DNA of 64,000 nucleotides from Krasilnikovozyma curviuscula. Taxonomy: Eukaryota > Basidiomycota > Tremellomycetes > Cystofilobasidiales > Mrakiaceae. Of this stretch, positions 48,829 through 61,045 are shown in pieces. Where the stretch lies: positions 62,001 through 126,000 of the forward strand of contig MVAQ01000037.1 in the NCBI GenBank assembly GCA_014825775.1, in the 5' to 3' direction. How positions within the stretch are numbered: the first letter of the stretch is position 1; the number at the start of each line of letters is the position of its first letter. The position numbers were made by a program, and so were the translations under genes. The notes under the pieces were generated by a model. That model had not been told where the DNA came from. It ran no database searches and saw only the letters and a program-made list of their open reading frames with translations.

Positions 48829-49574
48829 GTACACTTTAGCCCCTCTGAGATCGTGGAGCTGGGTGTTTGAATCCCAAAGTAAACATTTATCTCATCATGA
48901 GTAATTTCCATTAACTGTCTAAAAAAGGCGGCTCAGAAAGGGTAAGCAATGCTCTTTTGCAAACCTGGCGCTTGAGACGAATGCAATCTTCAAGCTGAGA
49001 TTGGAGATTTCTTGGATATCGAATTCTAACCGACCCCAACTGGTGGAAATCAGATGAGAAAAAGTGATTTGGGTAGGTTCAAAGAGGGTTGAGATGTGAG
49101 GCCAAGCATGTTCCAACCATAGGCTCGCACCCCAACAATTCCATCCTGGACGGTTCGTCACCGCTCTGGTTTTTAGAAGAGAGACATCAGGAGGTGTTAT
49201 GACAAGTACCTCTGCTCTGCTCTCATGAGAGTTCCCGCAGACACCTCACGCTGCCGGTCTCTCAATTTGCGACGCCCAATAAAGAACGGCTTGCTTTTGG
49301 TGCAGTTCTCTCATGTCATGGCGACGTTCCTTGTACTTGTCCACTTGAAAATGCGGCTTCAGTAGAATCATCTTGAGACCTACCCCATGATTTATAGTTG
49401 GAAAAAGTCAAAATATTTCAGTCCCTCAGTATCTGCCCGATTGGGCGGCGCGAATGTTTTTTGGGTCGACAAAACGTCTGGTACCGAAAAGCAACACACA
49501 GGCGAGGACCCTAGCCACCAAACTCGCCCACCGACCCTGACAATCCCAGACACATTATTTCCAGGCAGGCAGGA

Positions 49575-52178
49575 ATGGCCCTCCTTTCCTCAGCAACTAA
49601 ACGGCAGCACACGCCGACCCGACTGTCCTCCCCAGTGCCCCTAGCCTGTTCGCCTATAGCGCCGCCTCACTCAATCCCTGAAGCACCCAAGACGCCAGCA
49701 CCGCAACGAGCTCGATTGGACAGCTACGAACACCAGATTGATCAGCTTGTGCAGCAGAAGGCCATCGTCGAGCGTGCCCATAAGGCCGAAGTTGGGAGAC
49801 TCCAGGGGCAGCTGACGCTCAAGGAGGGCGAGCTAAGAGTCCTGAGGAGGGAGAGAGACGGGTTCAGAGAAAAAGTGCAGAACGGAGTTGGGAAGGATGA
49901 GATTCAGAGGATAGTACAAGAGGGGGAGGAGATGAGGGCTAACGTGAGTTTGTTCTTCGACGATTTTATGAAAAATCGTTCGCCTCTTCTGTTGTTTGTA
50001 CCGCACGGAAAATGTTGACCGAAACCACTTTCGCCTAAATCTTCTACAATCGCAATGACACAGCTGATACTGGACCAGAAAATACTCTACGAACAAGCTC
50101 TGCTGTCCATCAAGACTGAACAGCTCGTCGTGTTGGATCTGAAGGAGTCGTTGAGGCAGGCGAAGGTGGCTTTGGGTAAGTGAATGACCTCACTCCCGTT
50201 TTCCTTATTTTTTGTCCTCCAACTGATTCTGGTCTGCATGGATGGGGTGGATATTAGAGTATCGGGATGCTAAGCTGGCTCAGTTCCAAGCAAGGGAGTC
50301 CACTCTGGAGGAGGAAGTGAAGGACGGGCAATATTACAAGGCCCAAGCTTTCGTGAGTGTTCCCTTCTAATTCCATCATCTTCTCTTTACCTCATCTCAA
50401 ATATCTGGCGTTCATCCCATCCAGTCTCAAGTGCAGCTCCTCGAAAAGCAGAACTCCCTGCTCCAGAAGTCAGCGACTGCGTCGTTGGAGCGAGATCAAC
50501 GACTACAGGCCATCAACGAGAGGGAGAAAGACATACTTAGCCAAGAGAACGAGACGCTGTTACGAAAGCTAGAGAAGATGAGTAAGAGGCTCGAAGGGAG
50601 GAGTGCGGAAGTCGCTGGTGAGACTGAAGAGCTCGAGGTGCGTTCTCTAGAAAATGGCGTTTCACAACGTCATCAACAGCCCCTGACTCTAAATCTTGCC
50701 TCTCATTGCGGGACCTACAGGCAACTGTCCAAACTCTCCGCTCTACCCTTTCGAAAACCGAGGCCAAGAATACGGCATTGATAAAGGAAGTCGATGACCT
50801 AAGGGCGGCAGTAAAGAAGCTCGAGCGGCAGGCGGACAAGAGCAAGTCTGCCCTGACAAGCTGGGCCAGTAACGGACAAGAGGTGGAGGAGGCTTGGGAG
50901 GAAAAGGAGAAGGCCTGGGAGGCTAAAGAGGCCAAGTTAAAAGCCAAAGTACGTTTTAACTCAAAGTTCTTCGCCCCATCGCTGTCGCTCCTTTACATGC
51001 GGTTGGATATCTGATCACTCACACCTCTCTGTGGTTTGATGATATTCAGATCGCTAACCAAAGAGAAATTCAAGCCGATCTGCAGTCCCAGATGGATGAA
51101 GCTCAGATTCTGCTCAAGGCGCAGAAGAAGACGCTCAAAGTGAAGGCCACGGAAGCGAGTGACGAACCTGTTGCAAAGGTGTCAAAAAAAATGAAAGCAG
51201 TAAACCATCTGAGTGGTGACGATGGTACGCCGTCGCCTGTTAAGATAAAAAAGGCGAAAGCCGTAGTCGCAGCACCCAATGCTTCAAAGGTAAGCTTTTC
51301 TTTCTTCTTTTTTTTTTTTCATTCATCAAGTTATGTTCTTGGGTCTTCTCATATATCATCTTTTCTGGTCTCTTAGAAACGACCTGCTGAAGACTCTGAC
51401 GTTGAAGCTGCAGCAGGCAACGACTCCGATATTCCCACCCCACGTCAGCAGGTTCTTAAGAAGGCACGACCGAAGCCGAAACCCAAGGTGTTCACTGCTC
51501 CTATTACTGAGCCAGATGAAGTCGAGAGTGAGATTGAGGCTGAACTGAGGGGGTTGGAGGATGATGGGCTGGATGAGGTTGAGGCTCCTGCGCCAGCGGT
51601 GAAGAAGAAGGTAAGCCTCAAGAAACACGACCGCCCGCCTCTCTTTCCCTCGCCAGGCACAAACACCGGTCACTAATACGTGGCTTGTATTTTTTTAATT
51701 GTGCAGATCGCCCTGGGTAAATCATCAGCTTCCTCATCATCCAAATCCAAGCCGCTCGAAGAAAACAACGTGGTGCAGAAAGCATGGGCGGCATCGACCA
51801 CTGCGGTTCTCAAAAAGAAAGCGTCTTCTTCCTCTTCCTCCTCCTCCTTTTCCGCCCCTATACCTCCGTCACGAGGGGGAGAAGAAGCTCCGGCGGTTGA
51901 GAAACAGAAGAAGAAGAAGATCAAGCTTGGGGGTGCAGGTGGAGGTGCAGGTGTGAAATCAGGGTTCGTTTGGAATCCACTGGAGGTATGAGCTTTATCC
52001 CTCGCATTGACCTTTTTGGGAATGAGCCCTGACGTAATTTGTCTGTTTTTTTTAGAATACCGGTGATATACCGTCTATCTTGTCGCCGATCAAAGCAGGT
52101 CCGCCGGCGGCCATCAAGTCGAGTCTGCTGAGTAAACCTACAGGTGGTGCTGGCCTGTTTGGTGGATGGGCTGCCTAA
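49575..52178 (+). CDS. Unrecognised coiled-coil protein with a basic C-terminus
   Basis: I do not recognise the family. About nine exons in phase from ATG 49575 to TAA 52178. After a proline-rich leader (residues 1-45, with PKTPAPQRARLDSYEH), residues about 50-310 are a near-continuous coiled coil (QIDQLVQQKAIVERAH, LRRERDGFREKVQNG, EKQNSLLQKSATASLERDQR, VEEAWEEKEKAWEAKEAKLK). The rest is basic, acidic and serine-rich by turns (KKARPKPKPKV, ESEIEAELRGLEDDGLDE, KKKASSSSSSSS). It ends in a conserved-looking module (GFVWNPLE, then DIPSILSPIKAGPP, LFGGWAA). The layout suggests a nuclear or cytoskeletal structural protein. A kinetochore or spindle role would be a guess and I do not claim it. Confidence 0.78.
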
Positions 52179-52657
52179 TATCTATCTTTTGTCGATTCTG
52201 TTTGTTTCCCCATGAGGGATTTTTTTTTAATCGGATTCATCCAATCTATCTCTGGCCCTTCGTTTTGTCTTCCTGTTTTTATTAGAAGCCTCCTGCAGTG
52301 CTGCCGGTGTGTTTCCGTTTAAGTTGTATATTTTATGCCCAGTCGATTTCTGCGTTATGCTGGTGGATGGTCACTTTCCACAACGGCGAACCCACAGAGA
52401 AGCAGCTTTAGGTATAAGCGACGCCACGACAGTTTCCTTCTGTTTGTTCTGAGTAGTGCGACGATCATGTCAATAGCGTTGTTACTCCTTCAGTTCTGCC
52501 AGCTTCTTGTAATGGCACTTATAAATTTCGGTAACCCAAGTTCATATAAAAAGGACAGCTTTTACAAGTTTGAATTCTATTTCTAACAAAAAGGTTCAAC
52601 GCAACGCAAGCACAATATTCATGCCCAAACTTCATCCAACTCCATAGTCCTCATCAC
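52179..52657. other. Convergent intergenic region
   Basis: It lies between the coiled-coil gene (+) and the permease gene (-). It contains T-rich stretches and one 83-codon plus ORF without recognisable features. It probably consists of two 3' untranslated regions. Confidence 0.45.
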
Positions 52658-54982
52658 CTAAAGAATATATATAAAATTAGGTGCGCTATCACCCATAGCC
52701 TCAATCTCCTCCTCGGTATAAACTGTCTTATCGAGCGCCTTCTTCTTGTTGTCCCTCTTTAGCAAAAAGATCAACACCGTGCACGTGACGAGCTGTGAGA
52801 AGCAGAGCCCAATTGCCAAGCCAAATCCAAGGTAGTAGTGTGGTTTTTGAGAGGCTAGATAGGTGTTGGTACCGATGGCGGAGCAAAGGTTGCCGAGCGT
52901 CAGCTGGAAGGCCGTCGCCATTGATCGTTTGCCTTGACCTGTTCAGACGTGAGAACCGGGTGAGTTCAAGAGAGAGATAATTAAGAATTGCTTCAGACGC
53001 AGATCAGGCTCACCTGCAGCGTTGTTGGACAGCCAACTGAGCAAGTTTGGATACGCGACGAAGTTTCCAGACACGATGAAGAACAGGAAAACTACGTTTA
53101 CCGCAGCAACGAAGCGTCAGTCTTTTTCCTCTCCACAAGCTCAAAGGGAAAAGAAAATCGTTCTACTCACAGTACTGAACACCGACGAGTCTGTCTTTGG
53201 GCATCGCACACGTCGCAACCAACCCGATGAACATCACCCCGAGCCCAAACAAAACCACCGGAGAGCGCTTATTGATGTATCTCCCGACGATTGCGGCAAT
53301 AAAACAGCAGAAACAGGCGACTGCATAGATTGGAACCTGAAAAGGGCAAAGTCGGAAGAGTGAGCGAATGAAAGTAGAGGGCGAAGCGAAGAAGGCACGG
53401 ACTGTCATCAGTTGCGCTTTCGTCGCTGTGTACCCCATCGAGGTGAGGATCGTTGGCCTTAAGTGTTGAGGAGGTCAGCAAAAGGACAAAGTAGCCTTTG
53501 AATTGCAGTTAAAGCTCACAGAGTATAAGAGAAACCGAAGAGGCAGATGTTCGAACACTGTTCGTCAAATGCGAAGAGGCGAATGAGTCAGTTTGAACTC
53601 AGTGACCTACAGAGCCATCTGCGAACTCACCATGCAGACCCAGGTGAGCATCAAAATCTTGTAATCCTTCACTACAGCCGGCAGATCCTTGAGCTTGAGG
53701 TTGTGGTCGGACCGCTCGTTTCTCGACTTCTTCACCTGGGCGAGGTAGTTCTTCTCCTCTTCGGTCAACCATTTGGACGTTGTGGGATTGTCAGGAAGGG
53801 CGAAGAAGACGAACACCGAAAGGAGTACAGTAGCGAGTCCTTCCAGGATGAAGAGCCAGCCTGAGGTCGCGTGCAAGCTTTCAGTAGTGGTGGCTGAACG
53901 AGGGGAGAATAGACTCACGCCAGCCTTCGAGACCACCGACACCTGTCATGTAGTTTAGACCATAGGCAAGCAAACCAGTAAATGCTCCAGAGATGGTGCC
54001 AACGACGTAGAGGACAGTCAATCTGTAAAAGGACGCAGTGTTGTTATTCGACGTTGATTCGCGCCTATTGATATCTTCAGTGGACTACGAACCTCAGTTG
54101 GAGTTCTTCGCGTGTGTACCAAGATGATAGGAGGAAGATACTACAGGGGAAGAACCCAGCCTCGCATACGCCCAAACTGAGAGAGATGTAACAAATGGTT
54201 ACGCTTCTCGCTCTTGAAGAAAGATCTTTCGAGAGCGACTTACAAGAACCGGGAGGCGAGAGCACCGCCGTAGTTGTGGACGATACCACTCAGGGTCGTA
54301 CATGTCCCCCAAGCGAGAGTTATGATGGCGATCCATAGGTTGGGTTTCATGTAGTGCAGAGCCATAACCGCTGGGATCTCAAAGCAGCCATAGCTCTGAT
54401 CCCGGTGCACAATTTTAATCAGTGAGTACAGTTTTCATTGTTGACGTGTAACAGGAAAACAAAGGGAAGAGCTCACGAAGAAGAAAACAGTAGCAATTAA
54501 GTTGTACTGCGTAGTATCGATCTTAATGTCCGTCTTGTACCTACGGCAAACAACCGGAGTCAGCCACAAAAACCCGATTTTGAAACTAAACAGACGCTCT
54601 GGACGAACCCAAAGATGGAAGCATTGGCAAGAGAGCCTGATGATATTACAGAGAAGGAGGAAACGGGGTGTGTGTCAATGGCTTTATCCACACAGGAAGG
54701 AAATGTGGTACTTGTACTCACCTCGATCCATGTATGAAATGAGGTATAGGATGGCAAGAGGTGGAATCAACCTGAAATCGATCTAGAGAAGTGCATTTTT
54801 TTTTTTAGCTCAAAGCTATACAAAGAAGTGAGAAAGAAATGAACCTTTCTGTTCATCCTGGCTTTAGCCTCTTTACTGAGGGTAAACTCAACAGCGTTAC
54901 AAGCTACCACTCCAACATCAGACTCGATCTTGGATTTGGCATCGACAGAATCTACTGCTTCAAAGCTGTAGATCTTGGACAT
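52658..54982 (-). CDS. Dal5/allantoate-permease-type MFS transporter
   Basis: Plasma-membrane anion:cation symporter of the Dal5 branch of the major facilitator superfamily, whose known members carry allantoate, ureidosuccinate, dipeptides, nicotinate, pantothenate or biotin precursors. About a dozen exons. The N-terminus MSKIYSFEAVDSVDAKSK.. is cytosolic, with KEAKARMNRK before the first span. The family's loop and spans follow: LIPPLAILYLISYMDR, SLANASIFG, YGCFEIPAVMALHYMKPN, LGVCEAGFFPCSIFLLSSWY then TREELQLR, WRWLFILEGLATVLLSVFVF, PDNPTTSKWLTEEEKNYLAQ and LPAVVKDYKILMLTWVCM. The tail is TVYTEEEIEAMGD. The substrate cannot be deduced. The gene lies next to a Zn2Cys6 regulator on the same strand and two genes from a C45 acyltransferase. 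Confidence 0.9.
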
Positions 54983-55281
54983 GGTGGGCGTGCTAGTGTG
55001 ACAGAAAGAAGACCACAAAAATAGGAAACCTGCCTTTATACACGACTGGCGAAGGAGCTAAACCCGCGTTTTTTGCGGCGGGACGTTTTGGCGATCGGAT
55101 GAGAACCTCTCGTCTGATTTCAAGGAAGACGGACGGAGTAAAAGAAAGAACTGTCCGGTTTTGAGACAATGGCTGGAAGAGTGCTGAAAGGCATCAAACA
55201 TATCTAAAAGTAGGATTACTAGATGCTGGCTGGTCTATGTATTTTCCTTCTCAGCCCATTGTATTGACCCCTATTCCTCCT

Positions 55282-58200
55282 CTACTGGAACAGCAGCCAA
55301 TTGAATCCATCTGTTTCTCCGTTCATCTGACTACCGTCCTGACTAAGACTATCCTTCTGACCCTTGAAAGCGTTCGAAAAATCAAACGTGTCCAAGAAAG
55401 CGAGGTCGATCAGGTCGTTGGCTACGACTGATTGCTTCTCGGCCTCAGTCTTAAATGACCAGATAGAGGATGAAAGTTATACATCAACCAGTTTCAGAGC
55501 TTTATTGAAGAGAGGAGCGAAAAACTCACAGGTACCAACCACTCTGTTCTCAGCATCTCCAGCACCTCTGCGTTCCACTCAGCGATCTTCCACGTCTTAC
55601 TCATTTTCCTTAGTGACTTGAGGGCTTTCTCAACATTATCCAATGCCACTTGAGGGTTCTCGAGTGACAGTGCCTGCATCAAAGAGATACAGCCAGCGTG
55701 AAAGGCAGCATGGGCGGTCGTGATGATGGATCTCTGGAGGCCGTAGAGAGTATCAAACATCTGCTCGTTCAGAGTATTTCTCAGTTCAAGTAAAGGGGAG
55801 AACGACAGCAAACAGATTTTGCAACGCACCGTCAAGAGGTTGAGGAGATTGTGAGCTGCCTCGTCGCATGATTTCATCCCGCCGTTGATAGGATCAGAGG
55901 TGGAGCCGACAAGCCGAGTGCTGGGGCGATAGAAAGGACGATGTAGGAGAATAGTAAAGAACTTTCATTGAACGAAACGATCACAACGAGTCAGATTCAC
56001 CTCCTCGAGCAGGAAGGGAAAGGAAGCTAAGAACTCACCCAGTACTGGATGTGAAGAGAGAATGTGTGAGGCAGCGGTGGATATTGAGCAGCAGGGTTGA
56101 TTTGAAGAGCTGCCGGTAGGTTAGTGAACCAGTCTGACATCTTGTAATGGAGCAATCTTTGAACGATCTGAGCTTCGCTAGACTGAGAATCGACTCGAAT
56201 AGCATAGCTATTCGGATCAAAAGTGACAGTCAGATCTAGATATGAGAGAAGGATTAGGATGTGGGAAATACCTACAAAGCTTCATGTATACTAGCAGCAA
56301 TCTCACATAATTCTCTCGTCTTCAAGAAGGTCGTGCTGTACCAGCCAGGTCTCGCTATCTGCGCCAGAGGACTTGCAAAGTAAGGAGCTATGTCCCCTCT
56401 CTCCAATGACGGTCGCCATGGTCGAAGATCTCGAGCGGTGTCGACCAGTGGGACGGCCACCTTGATAGATTTCGTCGGAAGTGCTTGCGGCCGGCCCATA
56501 ACTATCGCGGAGAGCCTTTGTTTCAAAATTGTCAGTTCAGGGAGTTATCGAAAAAAAAGCGGGGGGAGTATACTCACTTGTCTTGAATGTACATCACCCA
56601 TAAGAGGTAGTCCCGAGCAACTTTGATCTCCTCCTTCATCTTCCCTGACTCGACGAGGTATCCACAGTCGATATTCAACCCGAGGGTATCAGACACTCGA
56701 ATAGAAAGCCCGAACCAAGCGTAAGCTTTATCCAGATAGGTCAAATTAACAACATAGTTCAGTCAAAGTCCAAGAGCAGATGTAAACTGACCAGTGTTCA
56801 TCAAACTCTTCGCCGCGTAGAACGAACTGAGCAACATCAAACCCCTAATTGCGCTCAACATGGGTCTCTCCAGTTCATACTCCATACTTCTGATTGCCCA
56901 ACTTGCAATTGTTCTCACCGTTTCGTTACGTATCCCAAACGGCGCCGTCGTCGATAGATCCCGATCGTCCTCATCCTCGGCCGAAGAGGTGAGAGGAGTG
57001 AAGTAACAAGATGAGAGAGCAAGAAGAGCATTGTGTAACAGAGGAGAATAGTAGTGTGTTCTTGTCGGTGCCGTCGTTGGCGTTGACGAGGAGGAGGAAG
57101 GGCAGCAGAGGACCATGTCGCGTCGGAAGAGATCCATGTCAATGACGGATCCCCAGGCAGAGCAGTACAGCGAGTAGATGTCGAGGAGTCGCTCATGAAG
57201 TTCAAAAGTAAGACCTGAGTCAGGTGGGAGGTTCTTAGTCCAGTCGTACCCCAACGCATTGTGGGGGGGACTTGACGCGGTGGACCAGGAGAAGGAGGAA
57301 GATGAGATGCAAGGCTGAAGGATTGAGGGTTGAAATTGAGGCTGCGTTCGGACCGATGATTGGGGCAAGGAGAGTGATGTTGGCATTCGGAAGGAGGTGT
57401 CTGGCGAGAGGTGAATGAGACTCGATGGGGGTCCAAAATGGGAGACTGTTTCCGAATCAACGACCTCATCGTCGAACATTGATCTAGTCAGCTGCTGAAT
57501 TGAACACGAGAAAATGTGAGAAGGAAAAGGAGGTGAGCATCTCACTTTCAGCCTATCTATCGCGGCATCGATGTCCTGATTTTTGTGATAAGGGCTACTC
57601 TGATGAGCGGGCTCATCATTTCTACCATCATATACAGATACCTTATCATCGTAGAAGGGTTCATCAAAGCCGTCATTGCTGTAGCTTCCACTGGCATCTC
57701 CACCATTCTCATTTGAAACGGCGCTTGATTCTCGTGCTGTGCCGGTGCTAGTAGTGGAAGTCACAAGCTGACTGCACCTCTCACAACAACTCATTAAGGC
57801 TTCCAGTTGCTTGATTCGAGCTTGAAGACCAGCGATATGCGTATTGGTCGGTAATCTGGCGTTTCCGAAGTAATACTACCGTGTCAGACTGTCGAAACCA
57901 CAAAGAAACGGAAGATATACTAGCAGGGTGGATAGCTTACTTTCTTCCATCTTCCTCAGTGCTGTATTTACACTGAAACCAAAGGAAATATAAGGAGAAA
58001 TCAGCTCGAACCCTTTGATGCCCATTTAACCTGGAAAAAGCTGACTGAGACTCCTTTTGTTATACAACCAGAGCAAGAAGGAGCATCTCCATCACATTTT
58101 ATCTTTCTGTATCCGATACAGTTAGGGCAAGGCTCACAGAAAGTCAGTTTCGAGCGACGGGACGAGCGAAACGAAAGAGCGGCTTCTGATGCTAGCTGAC

Positions 58201-58283
58201 CTTTTTCTGCAACGAGCACAGGCTCTTGTGATGTGTTTAACATATCTTCCCTTCTTCGGTTGAGAAGGACCGGCTTCTGACAT
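55282..58283 (-). CDS. Zn2Cys6 fungal transcription factor, second copy in the window
   Basis: Gal4-type DNA-binding regulator. It starts MSEAGPSQPKKGRYVK; the first intron falls inside the zinc cluster, so exon 1 ends ..ITRACARCRKR and exon 2 starts KIKCDGDAPSCSGC. Joined, the ligands read C-AR-C-RKRKIK-C-DGDAPS-C-SG-C, a textbook first five; the sixth depends on an exon limit I could not fix. The central domain is the fungal-specific regulatory region (LPPDSGLTFELHERLLDIYS, YCSAWGSVIDMDLFRRDMVL and ALLALSSCYFTPL). The C-terminus has KALKSLRKMSKTWKIAEWNA and ends DGFNWLLFQ at 55282. A different frame also shows cysteines around 58030-58280, but that frame lacks correct ligand spacing. It diverges from the C45 acyltransferase gene, with 457 bases between starts. 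Confidence 0.85.
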
Positions 58284-58740
58284 TCCAATTCCTCAATTTG
58301 CTATCCAACAACAGAATGAGTTGAGTGGCGTTCAGCAGCTCTTAGCAACTCAGTAGACTTCGCTGCTCTACTCATCGTCGATCAGTTTTATAAATCCTCA
58401 TCGAGCATTTGGGAACTTGTTTTTTTTTTGGGTTCAGACATCTGGCAATATCTCTCTGACTTTGTCTGAGGGCAGTACTTGAGCAAGAATCTGAATGATA
58501 AATGTGACAAGAACTGCTTTCATTCGAGATTTCTCAATCCATTGGTTTATCCACTACATTTAGGTTCTAATTTCATTCAGATCAGTTCTCTCTGCCGGTG
58601 GACGCCTTTCTTGACCTCAGACGAAACACGGAAGAAGCTCCGCAGCGCCCCAATCACGCCTCCTCTTCACTTTTTCTCACCTCTGATCTCTTCACAGCCT
58701 ACCCAGTTCCCCGTCATCCATCTCATTTAACTAGAAAATA
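58284..58740. other. Divergent gap shared by regulator and acyltransferase genes
   Basis: The starts of the Zn2Cys6 gene (-) and the C45 acyltransferase gene (+) face away from each other across 457 bases. A poly-T run occurs near 58421. No recognisable operator was found. It is the natural place to look for a binding site of the adjacent regulator. Confidence 0.45.
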
Positions 58741-60221
58741 ATGCCAGAGCCAACTCACATTGTATCTCAGTCTGTGCAGGGCGTTCCTCATGTGGTTTGC
58801 TCAGGTTCTAATCGAGATGTAAGTCCCCTGGGCTAGCTCTCGATTATCCCGCCCTCTGACGGTTCTTCTCTCACCTTAGGTCGGTCTCACACACGGTCGC
58901 CTTGCTCGGATACAAATTCTCAAATCAATCGCCTCCTACAAGGCCTACTTTACCAAAATGGTGGGCCTCTCATGGCCTGAGGAAGTGCACCCGCTCGCTG
59001 AGCAATTCGTTCCGGTGATTCAGCAGCTGCATGGAGATCTGTGGGAAGAGATTAAAGGTATTGCAGAAGGTTCAGGGGTGCACTTATTGGATATCGTCGC
59101 TTTGAACGTCAGGAGCGAGGTACGCCGTTTCTATTCTTTCCGGGCGGAGCGAAACTGACTTCGTTGTGTTCGAACAGATTGCTCATACGGCCTCGTCTAA
59201 TAAGAAAGACAAACCAGTACCACCACCTATTGATGGGTGTACTTCTTTTAGCTGGAAGGGGTCCAACGGCGATCAATGGCAGGGCCAGTGAGTCTTCCTC
59301 ATTCATCGGCGTCGTCCTTTATCACGTTTCTGTTGCTCATTTTCTGCTTTCTATAGAAACTGGGATTGGATGGGCGCTGCAATCCATAACCTGATCTATC
59401 TCGATATTGAGGCCTATGGTGCTCGTCCTCACTTAAAGACCATGTGTGAAGCTGGTACTGTGAGTTGTTTAATGACTGTTCTCACTCTGTGCCATTTCAC
59501 TCATCTCATTTTACATTTTACTTTAATTAACTGGGTGTCCAATATTTAACCTGATCAATAAAACTTAGCTCGGAAAGATCGGGCTGAACCAGTACGGAGT
59601 CTCAACGCTCTTGAACGCGCTCGGTGTATGACTGTTGTATTTCTCTCGCTTTCTCTTCCTCATACTAACCCCTCCTCACTACTACAGACGCATCTCCTCG
59701 ATCCGACCCAAATACCAATCCACTTGCTCCTCCGTCGCATCCTCGAACAACCGAGCCTCTCATCTGCGCTATCTTACATCTCCACCACCTGTGGATCAAA
59801 AACAGCATCGACCGCACATGTCCTTATCTCCGCCACAGACGGTAGTGTCAGCTTAGAAATTGGACCCAAGGGCTCTGGTGCGCTTGAGGTTGATGCGAAC
59901 GGACTGATCAGCCACACGAACCATCTCATCTCGCTCGACAAGAAAGACGACAGGTTCCTTTGGCCTGATTCGCTGCCAAGGTTAGGAAAGATCCATGAGC
60001 TGACGGTTCAGGCGGTTAAGGATGGGAAGCAGCCGTCTTGCGCGGTCTTCAGGGAAATTCTGAGCGATCGCAGTCAGGGCGAAAAGAGCATCTGTAGGCT
60101 CGAGGGTGAGAAGGGTATCGACACGGTGTTCAGCATCGCTGTCAACAGTTCCAAAGCGTACGGCGAGGTCATTTTGGGGAGACCGGATGAAGGCGGAGAG
60201 ATCATCAGGTGGGAGTTTTGA
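58741..60221 (+). CDS. Isopenicillin-N-acyltransferase-like enzyme (peptidase C45)
   Basis: Ntn-hydrolase-fold enzyme of the acyl-CoA:6-aminopenicillanate acyltransferase/peptidase C45 family, which cleaves itself at a Gly-Cys bond and then transfers or hydrolyses acyl groups. Exons 58741-58818, 58880-59119, 59178-59287, 59357-59459, 59569-59625 and 59688-60221 join to 373 residues, the usual length. Early features are VGLTHGRLARIQI and LHGDLWEEIKGIAEGSG.. LDIVALNVRSE. The nucleophile region is PPPIDGCTSFSW, with the Gly-Cys bond expected to be cut, followed by QNWDWMG and then KIGLNQYGVSTLLNALG. The C-terminal half contains HLLLRRILEQ, the block ending STAHVLISATDGSVSLEIGP, and SHTNHLIS. No peroxisomal tripeptide is seen (ends IIRWEF). 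Penicillin synthesis is not implied; most fungal members have unknown substrates. Confidence 0.9.
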
Positions 60222-61045
60222 GAGCGGTCATTGCGCTAAGTTTTCTTTTGCCATCTCGTTGTTGACATCCGTCAATTTCAATGACTGCGCCTTGTGAAAG
60301 AAAACGCTGTAGTACAAAGGGTAGTGAGATTGACATACAACAAATGTTGCCGATAACATCGCAAGAACAGCCAATTCCACCTCCAGATAATAGAATGCAC
60401 CTACTAAGAACCTCGAGAAGAGCACCAGAAACAAATACAAGAGGCATTTTCAGTCTCTTCACTTCTTCTACAACTCTTCAATGTTCGAAGTAGGTATTGC
60501 AAGGTCCGTCAGATTGAGGAAAGGGAAAAACTCACGGCAGGATTGTCTTTGGACTGTCGCACGACGATAGATACTGCTGGTCGATTTGGGAATTACGTAT
60601 AGGACGGTACCGTCAGTGCTACCACCGTCCTGAATTCTTGTTGCTATTCATTGGCTGCTTCTGTCAATGGGGATAATAGTAGAAAACAAGCTTTCTGAGC
60701 CATCGAAAAGGTGAGGCGAGAGATCGGCGTGTGGGTCACGGCACCTCTCAACGTCACATCAAGTCTACAACGGATTCTTCAGTAATTCAATAGCATACAA
60801 GCTTCCAATTCTACGTCAAGATATGGCCAGTCCTTACGTTGTACCAAAGGTGCTTGACAAACTAGCGCAATCACTCCTCGCATCGTCATGCCCCGGCAAC
60901 TTCGAGCCATCCGAGTCTGTAACATAAAGCGATGGAGGATCTATCCGGCATTGCTTCCAATTGCGATCACCATAGATCACATGTGAGACGCGTTTCTGGT
61001 ACAGAGAATCCCCCACCGAATAAGAAGACAAGCACGGATGACCTA
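60222..61045. other. Stretch with only ambiguous minus-strand ORFs
   Basis: Several open frames on the minus strand (60205-60462, 60228-60440, 60834-61049) have membrane-like or mixed composition but no ATG or no consistent splice chain I could build. It may include the 3' untranslated part of the frame-broken gene to the right. Confidence 0.35.

Larger units (their letters stand above)
47492..49574. other. Long divergent intergenic region (2.1 kb)
   Basis: The longest gap in the window lies between the second OPT gene (-) and a coiled-coil protein gene (+). The first 200 bases near the OPT start contain a TATA-like run. A 183-codon minus ORF at 48277-48828 is listed separately. The remainder contains short ORFs only. 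Confidence 0.5.

Noticed and set aside
51820..51860. TCC/TCT repeat as a mobile or regulatory element
   Set aside because: It is the serine run of the coiled-coil protein's coding exon, so simple low-complexity coding sequence.
56915..57469. 184-codon minus ORF in the second regulator gene
   Set aside because: It overlaps the large in-frame exon 56763-57794 in another frame, and only the latter carries the fungal regulator domain.
58741..60221. Penicillin biosynthesis cluster
   Set aside because: No ACV synthetase or isopenicillin N synthase is nearby, and most C45-family enzymes in fungi are unrelated to penicillin.
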